Part shown: positions 52,234 through 60,945 of the stretch, piece by piece | Layout: the number at the start of each line of letters is the position of its first letter | Numbering within the stretch: position 1 is the stretch's first letter | Assembly: GCA_021846285.1 (NCBI GenBank) | Contig: JAJZCB010000008.1 | Coordinates: 1 to 64,000, forward strand | DNA length: 64,000 bases | Direction: 5' to 3' | Origin: Bacillota bacterium | GTDB lineage: Bacteria > Bacillota > Bacilli > Alicyclobacillales > SLC66 | The notes under the pieces: model-generated | What the model was told of the DNA's origin: nothing | Databases searched by the model: none | What the model saw: the letters and a program-made list of their open reading frames with translations, nothing else | Program-made: the position numbers and the translations under genes

Positions 52234-53082
52234 TCACTGCTCCAGTCTGGTCAGAGCGGCTTCCTTCATCACCGCGACAGGAGCCGACACGCCAAACCAC
52301 TGTTCAAAAGCGAGCGCGCCTTGCCAGACAAGCATGCCGATGCCCTCGTGGACCGCGGCCCCAGCCTGCTGCGCCGCCGCCAATAGAGCGGTGCGCCTCG
52401 GTCGATACACCAGGTCGCTCACCACCATGGATCCATGCAACAGTTCTGCCGCAATGGGAATGTGACCCTCCGAATGACCGTACATACCAACGGGCGTGCT
52501 GTTGACGAGCAGATCGACCCCCTCAGTCCGCAACTCCGCTAGACTGCAACTGCGCACATCGCTGCGCGGATACTGGCGTTTTAGAGTCAGCGCCAGCAAT
52601 TCTGCACGGTTCACATCCCGATTGCAGAGGATAACCTGTTCAGCGCCTGAGGCCAGAAGCACATCCGCAATCGCCCGCGCGGCGCCGCCCGCCCCGACGA
52701 TACAGGCGACTGTTCCGGAAAGAGTGATTCCGAGTTCTTCACTGATCGAGCGCGCCCATCCCCTGCCATCCGTATTGTCCCCGAAGAGCCTGTCGCCGGA
52801 ACGAACGATTGTGTTCACGGCGCCGATTCGCAGCGCCGATTCCGAGCAGTCGTCCAGCCACTGCAAGGCCCGTTCTTTATGCGGTATTGTCAGGTTGGCG
52901 CCGCGGTAACCCAACACACGAACAGCTTGCAGCCCTTGCGCAAGATGTTCAGGCGGGAGATCCACAGCGGTGTATACGGCCGCCAGGTTGAGTGCGGCGA
53001 TCGCCGCCCCATGCATCACAGGCGAAAGTGAGTGCCTGATCGGATGCCCGAGAACGGCCAACATATCGATGTGATCCGCCAC
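52234..53082 (-). CDS. aroE: Shikimate dehydrogenase
   Basis: NADPH-dependent reduction of 3-dehydroshikimate to shikimate. The 282-residue protein has the substrate site GHPIRHSLSPVMHGAA, catalytic Lys in ANLTIPHKERALQ, DNTDGRGWARSI and the NADP motif IVGAGGAARAIADVL. GTG at 53082 with GGAGG 9 nt upstream is preferred over an internal ATG at 53064. Confidence 0.95.
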   Translation of the reverse strand: MADHIDMLAVLGHPIRHSLSPVMHGAAIAALNLAAVYTAVDLPPEHLAQGLQAVRVLGYRGANLTIPHKERALQWLDDCSESALRIGAVNTIVRSGDRLFGDNTDGRGWARSISEELGITLSGTVACIVGAGGAARAIADVLLASGAEQVILCNRDVNRAELLALTLKRQYPRSDVRSCSLAELRTEGVDLLVNSTPVGMYGHSEGHIPIAAELLHGSMVVSDLVYRPRRTALLAAAQQAGAAVHEGIGMLVWQGALAFEQWFGVSAPVAVMKEAALTRLEQ

Positions 53083-53143
53083 GTCTGCAAGCCTCCGGCA
53101 TGCGCCCCGCACTAACCCTCACATGCTGACGCAATTGTTCTAC

Positions 53144-53262
53144 GGACCATGTGATAAACCGAATTTTGGCAGGCGCGGTGTGGTACATATAGTGTTTGAT
53201 TAAAGCCTCAAACACTATATGTGGGATCATAACGCCTGCTGCGCGGACTTTATCACATGTCC
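53144..53262. repeat. Symmetric three-stem palindrome between yqeH and aroE
   Basis: Nested inverted repeats on a common axis. The outer stem is 14 bp with one bulged C (53144-53158 and 53249-53262; core CATGTGATAAA). The middle stem is 7 bp, GCAGGCG (53169-53175 and 53233-53239). The inner stem is a perfect 15 bp, ACATATAGTGTTTGA (53185-53199 and 53208-53222), with an 8-nt loop. The two internal loops are 9-10 nt on each side. No T tract follows, so a simple terminator is unlikely; a MITE-like element or structured RNA is possible. Confidence 0.8.
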
Positions 53263-53263
53263 T

Positions 53264-54373
53264 CTAGGAGCCGATGAGCGCCGGTCTGACTGCGGGTTCC
53301 ACGCGGTCAGGCAGGTGGACGTTCAGTTCGATGTCCTCGCCAGACAGACGCACCCACCCGAGACCGGGCATAACCACATCGACTGGCCGCCCCTTTTTAA
53401 ATCCCATCTTTTTGGACCGTAGGTTGCTTAAATCTTCATCGCACATGGAACACGGCGGCGTGAGCAACTTTCCGCGCTGGCGCGTCCACAAATCATCAGC
53501 CTGGACCAGCTTCGTCCGATGAACAAGGAGCTGATTCGCGACATAAACAACAAATGGTTGTGCTGGACCCCGAACAAAGTCCACACGCGCCAGCCCACCC
53601 ATAAACAGCGTCTGTCCGGGTCGCAGTTGGTACACCCGCGGCCGCAACCGCTGTCCTGGAATGATAGCCTTAAGCGATGCGGTACAAACGCGATCCTGTA
53701 GACGATGGATGCCAAGAAGTCCTGGCGTATCGACCACGGTCTTGCCGCCGATCAGCTTCATCGCAACCGCGCCCAGTGTGGTTCCTGGAAAGTGACTGGT
53801 CGTAAACTGTTGTCCAACATGTTCGTCATGCTGTTCAATAATGCGATTGAGCAGCGACGATTTTCCCACATTGGCCATACCGATGACCACGATCGGCCTT
53901 CCCTTGGCCCGATCGGCGAGGAGGCTCCCCAGTTCATCGACGCCCTCTCCTGACTTCGCGCTGAGGACGACCGCCTGCGTCACATCGAGTTCCGCCCGGC
54001 GCGCTTCTCGCAACAGCCAGTTCCGCACCCGATCGGCCTTTACGCCCCAGGGAAAGAGGTCAAATTTGTTGGCCGCCATAACCACTTCGTGTTGATTCAG
54101 GACACCCGTAAGGCCACGCACCAAACTGCCATTAAAATCAAACAGATCGACAACGTACAGCACCAGGGCCGGCTTGTCCAAAACACGCATGACCGCAGTT
54201 CGATACTCTTCTTCGGAAATGCCCACAGAACTGATCTGCCCATAATGCTTCAGGCGATAACAGCGCTGGCACAGAGGATGTTCCCGCATGAAGGCGTCTC
54301 CGGTAATATACCCCTTCTCACCTTCCCGCTCCATCTGCAGCGGCGCTCCGCACCCTGTGCAGACCATGCTCAT
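53264..54373 (-). CDS. yqeH: Ribosome biogenesis GTPase YqeH
   Basis: Circularly permuted GTPase needed for 30S assembly. The 369-residue protein begins with a four-Cys zinc finger (CTGCGAPLQ and LCQRCYRLKHYG). Then come the permuted G motifs, G4 NKFDLFP and G5 SAKSGEGVDEL, before G1 GMANVGKSSLLN and G3 DTPG. A C-terminal domain follows. GGAGG is 7 nt before the ATG at 54373. Gene order with yqeG and aroE is as in B. subtilis. Confidence 0.96.
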   Translation of the reverse strand: MSMVCTGCGAPLQMEREGEKGYITGDAFMREHPLCQRCYRLKHYGQISSVGISEEEYRTAVMRVLDKPALVLYVVDLFDFNGSLVRGLTGVLNQHEVVMAANKFDLFPWGVKADRVRNWLLREARRAELDVTQAVVLSAKSGEGVDELGSLLADRAKGRPIVVIGMANVGKSSLLNRIIEQHDEHVGQQFTTSHFPGTTLGAVAMKLIGGKTVVDTPGLLGIHRLQDRVCTASLKAIIPGQRLRPRVYQLRPGQTLFMGGLARVDFVRGPAQPFVVYVANQLLVHRTKLVQADDLWTRQRGKLLTPPCSMCDEDLSNLRSKKMGFKKGRPVDVVMPGLGWVRLSGEDIELNVHLPDRVEPAVRPALIGS

Positions 54374-54393
54374 CCTGGCGCCTCCCCTCTGTA

Positions 54394-54939
54394 TCAATCC
54401 GCTGTCTCTGGCGCTGTAAAGTGAAAGTATTCGTCAGACGGCTGCAGCGGAACATTCCGCAGAACTATCCGTTCCAGCAGACGAGCGGCTCGCGTTCCAG
54501 GAAACTCCCTGACGTGTACGGGTCTTACCAGAATGGTATGGAAGCCCATGCGATTGCCGCCCAATATATCCGTGAACAGTTGATCGCCAACCATGCAGGT
54601 CTCACTGGCATTCGTCTCCAGCTTGCGCAACGCCCGCACAAATGCGGCGCGCCGCGGTTTGTGAGCCTTATGTAGAGACTCGATGCCAAGCGGCGCCGCA
54701 AACGAACTGACACGCAACTGATCGTTGTTTGACACGATGCAAACCCTGAACCCGCGTTCCCGCACATGCTCAAGCCACGCCACGAGTTTCGGCGGCGCCA
54801 CCGGCGAGTTCCATGCGACCAGAGTGTTGTCAAGGTCTGTCACGATGCCGCGCATACCGGCCTGCCAAAGACGATCAAGGTGGATGTGATAGATGGATGT
54901 CACATATTCCTGCGGTCGAAGTGACGCAAACAACGACAT
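54394..54939 (-). CDS. yqeG: YqeG family HAD-IIIA phosphatase
   Basis: HAD-superfamily phosphatase, 181 residues; related proteins act on phosphatidylglycerophosphate, but the substrate here is unproven. Motif I is VTDLDNTLVAW with the nucleophile Asp; motif II VSNNDQLRVSSF; motif III/IV KPRRAAFVRAL and MVGDQLFTDILGGNRMG. GGAGG is close to the ATG at 54939. A long in-frame extension upstream reads through the sigK end and is not coding. Confidence 0.93.
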   Translation of the reverse strand: MSLFASLRPQEYVTSIYHIHLDRLWQAGMRGIVTDLDNTLVAWNSPVAPPKLVAWLEHVRERGFRVCIVSNNDQLRVSSFAAPLGIESLHKAHKPRRAAFVRALRKLETNASETCMVGDQLFTDILGGNRMGFHTILVRPVHVREFPGTRAARLLERIVLRNVPLQPSDEYFHFTAPETAD

Positions 54940-55003
54940 CCCGCCTCCCGCTTCCGATGGTGTCCATCGTATCACAGGCCGTGCAGTGATGCAAAATGTG
55001 GGT

Positions 55004-55699
55004 TCAATCCACAGTTCTACCGAGTTGGTCCTGCAACTTTTCCAGCGCCCGCTTTTCAATGCGAGACACATAAGACCTTGAAATACCCATTTCGCGCGCG
55101 ATTTCGCGCTGTGTCTTCTCATTGCCGTACGGAAGCCCAAAGCGCGCCCAGATAATCTGTCTCTCGCGTTCTTCGAGCACTGAGAGTCCATTGTAAATGC
55201 GGTCGCGGTCCAGACGAAACTGAATCGTTTCGACGATTTCGTCTCCATCGGTGCCCAGAACATCCAGCAGCGAGACTTCGTTGCCTTCCTTATCCTGGCC
55301 GATCGGTTCGTGAATGGAGATGTCCTTGCTGACCTTTCTCTGGGCGCGCATGTGCATCAGAATCTCATTCTCGATGCAGCGCGCCGCATACGTCGCTAAC
55401 CGCACACCCCGATCCGGTTTGAACGTCTGAATGCCCTTGATCAGTCCTATGGTGCCAATGGAGATGAGGTCGTCCGCGTCGTCTCTGCCCTGTTCGTATT
55501 TCTTGACGATATGGGCCACCAGTCGAAGATTATGCTCGATCAGGAGGTTGCGCGCCCCTTCATCACCCGCTCGCCAACGGGCGATCGCGTTTTCCTCCGC
55601 TTGTGTCGACAAGGGTTGCGGGAACGTATGGTGTTTAACATAGGATACAAATACCGACAACTCGCGAATGAGCATGGCAAGCGCGGTCAAGAGTCCCAC
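55004..55699 (-). CDS. sigK: RNA polymerase sporulation sigma factor SigK (intact)
   Basis: Late mother-cell sigma factor, 231 residues, with the pro-sequence of about 20 residues (MGLLTALAMLIRELSVFVSY) normally removed by SpoIVFB. Region 2 has ARNLLIEHNLRLVAHIVKKY and DLISIGTIGLIKGI; region 4 has EKTQREIAREMGISRSYVSR. The frame is continuous, so there is no skin-type element at the site where it interrupts B. subtilis sigK. The GTG start has GGGAGG 7 nt upstream. Confidence 0.95.
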   Translation of the reverse strand: MGLLTALAMLIRELSVFVSYVKHHTFPQPLSTQAEENAIARWRAGDEGARNLLIEHNLRLVAHIVKKYEQGRDDADDLISIGTIGLIKGIQTFKPDRGVRLATYAARCIENEILMHMRAQRKVSKDISIHEPIGQDKEGNEVSLLDVLGTDGDEIVETIQFRLDRDRIYNGLSVLEERERQIIWARFGLPYGNEKTQREIAREMGISRSYVSRIEKRALEKLQDQLGRTVD

Positions 55700-55782
55700 A
55701 TGCCGACCTCCCCTTCCGTTGAGAGAAGTCTATGCGTATAGGACACTCAACATGTGGCGCGCCCCATCTGCCCGCGAACGCG

Positions 55783-56871
55783 TCAGCTTCCGCGCCCGGA
55801 ACGCTTGAGAAGGTTTTGCTGGCGGCGCGCCTCATTGGCCAGCTGCTGCTGGTATGTGGCGGCAAAGTAGCTGCCGCCGGTACCGTTGCCCTTGGCCACA
55901 TAATAGTAGTAACCCGTGTGCGCCGGATGCAGGGCCGCGTCAATAGAGGCGAGTCCTGGATTGGCGATCGGACCCGGCGGCAATCCGTCGTGCACGTACG
56001 TGTTGTACGGACTGTTGACGGCGAGGTCCTGAGGCGTCAGGTTTGACTGAAACCCTACGGCATACTCAACCGTCGCATCGATCCTCAGTTTCATGGGTGG
56101 TTTATGGTGCAGCCGATTATAAATCACACTTGCGATCAGCGGACGTTCGCGCGCGAGTTTCGCTTCCCGCTCAATCATCGAAGCCACCGTGAGCAATTGG
56201 CGTACAGTGAGCCCATCCCGTTTCATAGCCGCAACGCGACCGGGAGTCAATATGCTGTTCATCTCCCCAAGCATCGTGTTGACCACCTGATGCGGGGATT
56301 CGCCAATCGTAAAGTCGTATGTATCGGGAAACAGATATCCTTCGAGGCGGTCTCGCACAGCCTTGTCGTGAGAGGAAGGCGGCATAAACCAGTAAGGAAA
56401 ACGACCCTTCCTGACGACCCGCATAAAAGCCTGTACGTTACAGACGTGCTGATGCGCAAGCGTCTGAGCGATCTGGGTGACCGTGAAGCCCTCGGGAATC
56501 GTTACAACCACCGTGTTGAACTGGACGGCGCCTTGTTTCAGTTCGCTGACCACCTGGGCCAGCGTCATGCCCGTGACAAACTGGTAGCGACCGGCCTGTA
56601 AATCCGTACCCTGATGGGTCAGGAACAGGTACCATCGAAACACCAGAGAGCTCCCGATCACCCCATGCTGCGCGAGCATCTGCCCGATCTGCTGACTCGA
56701 CGCCCCTGGCCGAATGTCAACCCACGCTTTTTGGCCTGGGCGTCCGAAAGGTGTATAGACTACCGCAACGCGAACCACAAAAAAAGCGCCGACGAGAACT
56801 GCAGCCGCGATGGCGCCAAAGGCAACTGGACGACGCACCTTGTATAGCCTTTTTCCCCATGCGCCACGCAT
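55783..56871 (-). CDS. mltG: Endolytic transglycosylase MltG
   Basis: Membrane-anchored lytic transglycosylase that cuts nascent glycan strands. The 362 residues have one N-terminal helix (about 16-38), a LysM-like region and the YceG catalytic domain with the active Glu in VASMIEREAKLARERP and the signature DGLPPGPIANPGLASIDAAL. The ATG shares a base with the stop of the DUF1292 gene, giving tight coupling. Confidence 0.96.
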   Translation of the reverse strand: MRGAWGKRLYKVRRPVAFGAIAAAVLVGAFFVVRVAVVYTPFGRPGQKAWVDIRPGASSQQIGQMLAQHGVIGSSLVFRWYLFLTHQGTDLQAGRYQFVTGMTLAQVVSELKQGAVQFNTVVVTIPEGFTVTQIAQTLAHQHVCNVQAFMRVVRKGRFPYWFMPPSSHDKAVRDRLEGYLFPDTYDFTIGESPHQVVNTMLGEMNSILTPGRVAAMKRDGLTVRQLLTVASMIEREAKLARERPLIASVIYNRLHHKPPMKLRIDATVEYAVGFQSNLTPQDLAVNSPYNTYVHDGLPPGPIANPGLASIDAALHPAHTGYYYYVAKGNGTGGSYFAATYQQQLANEARRQQNLLKRSGRGS

Positions 56872-57146
56872 CAGCTCAGATCATCCAGTTCAAACATCAA
56901 GGTATCAAACGCCTCCGCCACTTTGTCCCATTCATCGTCGTCCTCAATGCCTATCAGCGACGCGCTGTCCGCCTCAATGTCGCCGTCGACGCGCAAAATC
57001 AGCGGTTCTTCACCAGGATCCAGTTCTGACTGCAGGAGAACATAGTGATGCCCTTCCATTTCAAGAACGCGCAAAACGTGATACGGCTCTTCCTGACCGT
57101 CATCGTCCGTTAACACGACAAGTCCCTGCAACAGATCATCGAACAT
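56871..57146 (-). CDS. yrzB: DUF1292 domain protein (YrzB-like)
   Basis: Small acidic cytosolic protein, 91 residues, of the DUF1292/YrzB family that always accompanies ireB and ruvX in Firmicutes; function unknown. Typical pieces are LTDDDGQEEPYHVLRVLEME, HHYVLLQSEL and EEPLILRV. GGGGAG precedes the ATG, which directly follows the ruvX stop. Confidence 0.93.
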   Translation of the reverse strand: MFDDLLQGLVVLTDDDGQEEPYHVLRVLEMEGHHYVLLQSELDPGEEPLILRVDGDIEADSASLIGIEDDDEWDKVAEAFDTLMFELDDLS

Positions 57147-57563
57147 TCACATTCTCCCCTTTGCATCAAGGTAAGTTTGCAATATAAGCGCGGCCGCAAC
57201 CTTGTCCACAACGCCTTTGCGTCTTTCGCGGCGCACTTCGCCTTCAATGAGAATCTGTTCGGCGCGCACCGTGGACAGACGTTCGTCCATCCATTTTACT
57301 TGTATTCCCGTCAGTTCTTCAAGTTCACTTGCAAATTCCTTTGTGCGCGATACCCGTTCACCCATCGTCCCGTTCATATTGATCGGCAATCCAACGACGA
57401 TCAGTTCCACGTCCTGCTCCACGGCAATCTGTGCGATCCGTTCCAAAGGGCGGCTGACCTTACGGCGATCAATCACTTCAAATGTCTGCGCAGTGATGAG
57501 CAGAGGGTCGCTCAAGGCGATTCCGATACGCGCCTCCCCGTAATCGACCCCCATAAACCTCAT
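57147..57563 (-). CDS. ruvX: RuvX/YqgF Holliday junction resolvase-like protein
   Basis: RNase H-fold nuclease involved in 16S rRNA 5'-end processing or Holliday junction resolution. The 138 residues show [46 protein letters not shown] and [15 protein letters not shown] with the catalytic acids. ATG overlaps the ireB stop as ATGA. Confidence 0.96.
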   Translation of the reverse strand: MRFMGVDYGEARIGIALSDPLLITAQTFEVIDRRKVSRPLERIAQIAVEQDVELIVVGLPINMNGTMGERVSRTKEFASELEELTGIQVKWMDERLSTVRAEQILIEGEVRRERRKGVVDKVAAALILQTYLDAKGRM

Positions 57564-57820
57564 GACAAACGTGACGCCAGATAGGCGCGCACCAGTTCCT
57601 CAATCAATTCATCCCGTTCGACCCGCCTGACGGCGTCGCGAGCGTCCTTGAAACTTGTGATGTAGGCCGGATCGCCAGAAATGAGGTAGCCGGCGATCTG
57701 GTGAATGGGATTGTAACCTTTCTCAGACAGGGCCTCGTAAGCCAGCAGCAGCGCCCGTTCAGCTCGTGACGGTTCATCCGGACGAACCCGAAACTGCATC
57801 GTTTCTTCAAACGAAGACAC
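57560..57820 (-). CDS. ireB: IreB family regulatory phosphoprotein
   Basis: Small protein phosphorylated by the PASTA kinase IreK/PrkC in enterococci, where it affects cephalosporin resistance. The 86-residue protein begins [11 protein letters not shown] and contains [27 protein letters not shown] and [16 protein letters not shown], all near-identical to the family. GTG at 57820 aligns with the usual MSSF start; an earlier GTG is too close to the Shine-Dalgarno. Confidence 0.95.
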   Translation of the reverse strand: MSSFEETMQFRVRPDEPSRAERALLLAYEALSEKGYNPIHQIAGYLISGDPAYITSFKDARDAVRRVERDELIEELVRAYLASRLS

Positions 57821-57904
57821 GTCAGCCACACCCCTCTCGCGAATGATGGTACGATCCACCCGTACTATTCCACAAGTATACGTGAAAATCCTTCGTCGTC
57901 ATCG

Positions 57905-60526
57905 TTACGCGTCAAGCAATGAACGCACCATGGATCGCGCTGCATGCAACGCCTCCGGCAATTTTCCAGGTTCCTTGCCCCCTGCCTGCGCGATATCCGC
58001 TCTGCCCCCGCCGGTTCCTCCAGCCACCGCCGCAATGTCCTTGATCAGTCGACCCGCATGAACACCTTGCTCCCGTAGGTCTGTAGGCACCACTGTCACA
58101 AAACTCACTCGATCTGCGGTCTTTGACCCAAGGACAATGAGCAGGTCCGAGCGACTGGATTTCAGTCTATCCGCCACAACGCGCAGCGCCTCCACATCCA
58201 TGCCCTGCAATTCCGCGACCAGCATGTCCCGGCCAGCGACAGACTCCACCGACGTGAGCAGGGCAACGGCTTCAAGCGCACTGAGTTTGGTCGTCAGAGC
58301 CTCGACCTGGCGTTCCAGTTCTTTGGCGTGCGCCAGCATGCCGTCGATCCGCTTGGGCAATTGCGGCGGGTTCGTTCGCACTTGACCAGCCACGGCCCCG
58401 AGCAACTGTTCTTGCGCGAGAATATACTCGTAGGCATGCTGGCCAGTTACCCCTTCCACCCGGCGAATGCCTGAACCAATCCCACCTTCAGACACCAGTT
58501 TGAATAGCCCGATTTGACCGGTGCGTTCGACATGACATCCACCGCACAACTCGATCGAGTATGCGCCCGCCCGCACCACGCGCACCAACTCGCCGTACTT
58601 TTCCCCAAACAGGGCCATAGCTCCGAGTGCCTTTGCGTCTTCGCGCCCCATCTCTTCGGTCGAAACCAACTCGTCGCGCCAGATCTGCTCATTGACTAAC
58701 CGTTCGACCCGTTCCCATTCTGCCCTAGACAGCGTACCCACATGCGAGAAATCAAAGCGCAGACGTTCTCCCTGAACCAGTGAACCGGCCTGCGCCACGT
58801 GTTCCCCAAGCACTTGACGCAACGCCTTGTGAAGTAAATGGGTGGCAGTGTGATTCTTTGTTATGTCTGACCGCTGCACCGCATCAATAGCCGCAGTAAC
58901 CATGGCGCCCGTCGCGACTTCTCCCATCGTAACTTCACATGCGTGAACATGCTGTCCATGCGGCGCCTTCTGCACATCGAGCACCCGCAGTTCAAACCCG
59001 TCCCCGATGATCACGCCCCGATCCGCCGTCTGCCCGCCGCTCTCCGCGTAAAATGGTGTGCGATCGAGAATCAGCTGCACGCGTTCTCCGAGCGTCGCCC
59101 GCTTCTCCAGACGATCCTCCACGATCAACGCCTCGATACGGGTTGCCGAACTGGTATCTGTATAACCTACAAATTCACTGGCCACCGTCAGATCGCGCAA
59201 CAGTGTCGTCTGGACCTGCATGCTGTCCACTTCCTGCCGAGCGCTCCGGGCGCGTTGCCGCTGTTCGCGCAGGGCGCTCTCAAACCCTTCGCGATCCACC
59301 GTCAGCCCGGCCTCCGCAGCAATTTCCTCCGTCAGATCGATGGGAAATCCATACGTGTCGTACAGTTTGAAAGCTTCATCTCCAGGAATCGTATCACTGT
59401 CCGTCTGTTGCAAACGGGCCATAACAGCGGCCAGCAAAGCTTCCCCCTCGCTGAGCGTCTCAAAGAAGCGTTCCTCTTCGAGACGAATGATGCGCTCCGT
59501 GTACTCTCTTTTCGCGAGCACCTCAGGATAATAATCGACCATCACTTCGCCGACAACGCCCACAAGGGTATGCAAAAACGGGGTCTCACAGCCCAGTTGT
59601 TTCCCATTTCGCACAGCTCGGCGCAGTAAACGGCGAATGACGTAACCGCGTCCCTCGTTACTTGGCGACACTCCATCTGTGATGGAGAAGACAACCGTTC
59701 TCACGTGGTCGGCAATGACTTTAAGCGCTATATCGGCAGCCGTATTGTGATTATAGGGCACACCGACCCGCAGCGCCGCCGCGTCGATAATGGGTCGAAA
59801 CAGGTCTGTGTCAAAATTGGTGGCGACCCCCTGCAAGACGGACGCCGTCCGTTCAAGCCCCATGCCTGTGTCTATATTTTTCTTCGGAAGAGGCGTATAA
59901 GAACCATCCGGATTGTGATTGTACTGACTGAACACCAGGTTCCAGATTTCAAGATGCCTGTCACAGTCGCAACTGGCGTCGCATTCCGGACGTCCGCATC
60001 CCACACCCTGCCCCCTGTCAAAGAAAATCTCTGAGTTTGGCCCGCAAGGTCCTTCGCCAATATCCCAAAAATTGTCCTCCAACCGCAAAATACGCCCTTC
60101 CGGAATGCCGATTTCCCGATGCCAGATGAGAAATGCCTCATCGTCTTCTGGATGAATGGTTATGGACAGCCTCTCAGGATCCATGCACAAACGATCTGTG
60201 AGAAACTCCCACGCCCAGTGAATCGACTCGCGCTTAAAGTAATCGCCGATCGAAAAATTCCCGAGCATCTCAAAGAATGTTTGGTGGCGCGCCGTTTTTC
60301 CGACGTTTTCGATATCGTTGGTGCGAATGCACTTTTGACTGTTGGTCAACCGTGGATTCGGAGGCGTTACACGCCCGTCAAAATATTGTTTGAGCGGCGC
60401 CATTCCACTGTTGATCCAGAGCAGCGATGCGTCCTCCTGAGGCACCAGACTGGCGCTCGGCATAATGTCGTGACCCTTTTCCCTAAAAAACTCCACATAT
60501 TTTCTTCGTAATTCGCTGCCTTTCAC
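57905..60526 (-). CDS. alaS: Alanyl-tRNA synthetase
   Basis: Class II synthetase charging tRNA-Ala, 873 residues. Order: aminoacylation domain (LRRKYVEFFREKGHDIMPSA, then SQKCIRTNDIENVGKTARHQ and FFEMLGNFSIGDYFK), tRNA-recognition domain, editing domain with HTATHLLHKALRQVLG and the zinc-site SIELCGGCHVERTGQIG, and C-Ala domain (about 760-870) ending GGTGGGRADIAQAGG. GTG at 60526 has GGGGGG upstream. Transcription is controlled by a T-box leader. Confidence 0.97.
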   Translation of the reverse strand: MKGSELRRKYVEFFREKGHDIMPSASLVPQEDASLLWINSGMAPLKQYFDGRVTPPNPRLTNSQKCIRTNDIENVGKTARHQTFFEMLGNFSIGDYFKRESIHWAWEFLTDRLCMDPERLSITIHPEDDEAFLIWHREIGIPEGRILRLEDNFWDIGEGPCGPNSEIFFDRGQGVGCGRPECDASCDCDRHLEIWNLVFSQYNHNPDGSYTPLPKKNIDTGMGLERTASVLQGVATNFDTDLFRPIIDAAALRVGVPYNHNTAADIALKVIADHVRTVVFSITDGVSPSNEGRGYVIRRLLRRAVRNGKQLGCETPFLHTLVGVVGEVMVDYYPEVLAKREYTERIIRLEEERFFETLSEGEALLAAVMARLQQTDSDTIPGDEAFKLYDTYGFPIDLTEEIAAEAGLTVDREGFESALREQRQRARSARQEVDSMQVQTTLLRDLTVASEFVGYTDTSSATRIEALIVEDRLEKRATLGERVQLILDRTPFYAESGGQTADRGVIIGDGFELRVLDVQKAPHGQHVHACEVTMGEVATGAMVTAAIDAVQRSDITKNHTATHLLHKALRQVLGEHVAQAGSLVQGERLRFDFSHVGTLSRAEWERVERLVNEQIWRDELVSTEEMGREDAKALGAMALFGEKYGELVRVVRAGAYSIELCGGCHVERTGQIGLFKLVSEGGIGSGIRRVEGVTGQHAYEYILAQEQLLGAVAGQVRTNPPQLPKRIDGMLAHAKELERQVEALTTKLSALEAVALLTSVESVAGRDMLVAELQGMDVEALRVVADRLKSSRSDLLIVLGSKTADRVSFVTVVPTDLREQGVHAGRLIKDIAAVAGGTGGGRADIAQAGGKEPGKLPEALHAARSMVRSLLDA

Positions 60527-60622
60527 AGCGCCACCCCCCTTGCATGTCACCGCGTGACACGCGATCTGCCTGCGCTTCGGTCCGACGCGGTCATCTGCTG
60601 CTGTACAGGTTCCCGCAGATAT

Positions 60623-60845
60623 AAAAAAAGCCTCTCATCCTCCAAGGGACGTGAGACTCACGCGGTACCACCCTTATTATGCCGTGTTTGACAGCATCAC
60701 TTTCATGCGCTCTAACGGGCGCTCCGTCGCGGTTGTCACGCGCGGCCTTCGGACCCGCTTTCCCGTCCTCTTCACACACACTTCCTCCCAGCCATACGGA
60801 AGCGCTCTCTGGGTGTGGGCTTAACGGTACTCTTGTCCTGCGTTG
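60623..60845 (-). ncRNA. T-box leader of alaS
   Basis: The T-box sequence GGGTGGTACCGCG is at 60661-60674 (minus). A terminator hairpin follows with seven T at 60623-60629. Stem I is closed by GGAC/GTCC (60835-60838 and 60751-60754) and carries the loop-E AGTA (60828-60831) opposite GAA. The codon next to that GAA is GCG (60756-60758), an alanine codon and thus the probable specifier. Uncharged tRNA-Ala would favour the antiterminator. Confidence 0.93.
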
Positions 60846-60862
60846 CCTTTGTCTTGCCACGA

Positions 60863-60891
60863 AGTATAGCAAAAACAGGCACTGTTCGCAA
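60863..60891 (-). promoter_or_regulatory. Sigma-A promoter of the alaS leader
   Basis: Minus strand TTGCGA (60886-60891), 17-bp spacer, TATACT (60863-60868). Confidence 0.7.
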
Positions 60892-60945
60892 GGAAACTGC
60901 GGACGACAGAAATTGCGCGCTTTCGTTCCTGAAATCCACTATGCA

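Noticed and set aside
53185-53222. Simple intrinsic terminator after yqeH
   Set aside because: The inner 15-bp stem is AT-rich, has no T tract on either strand and is part of a larger symmetric palindrome.
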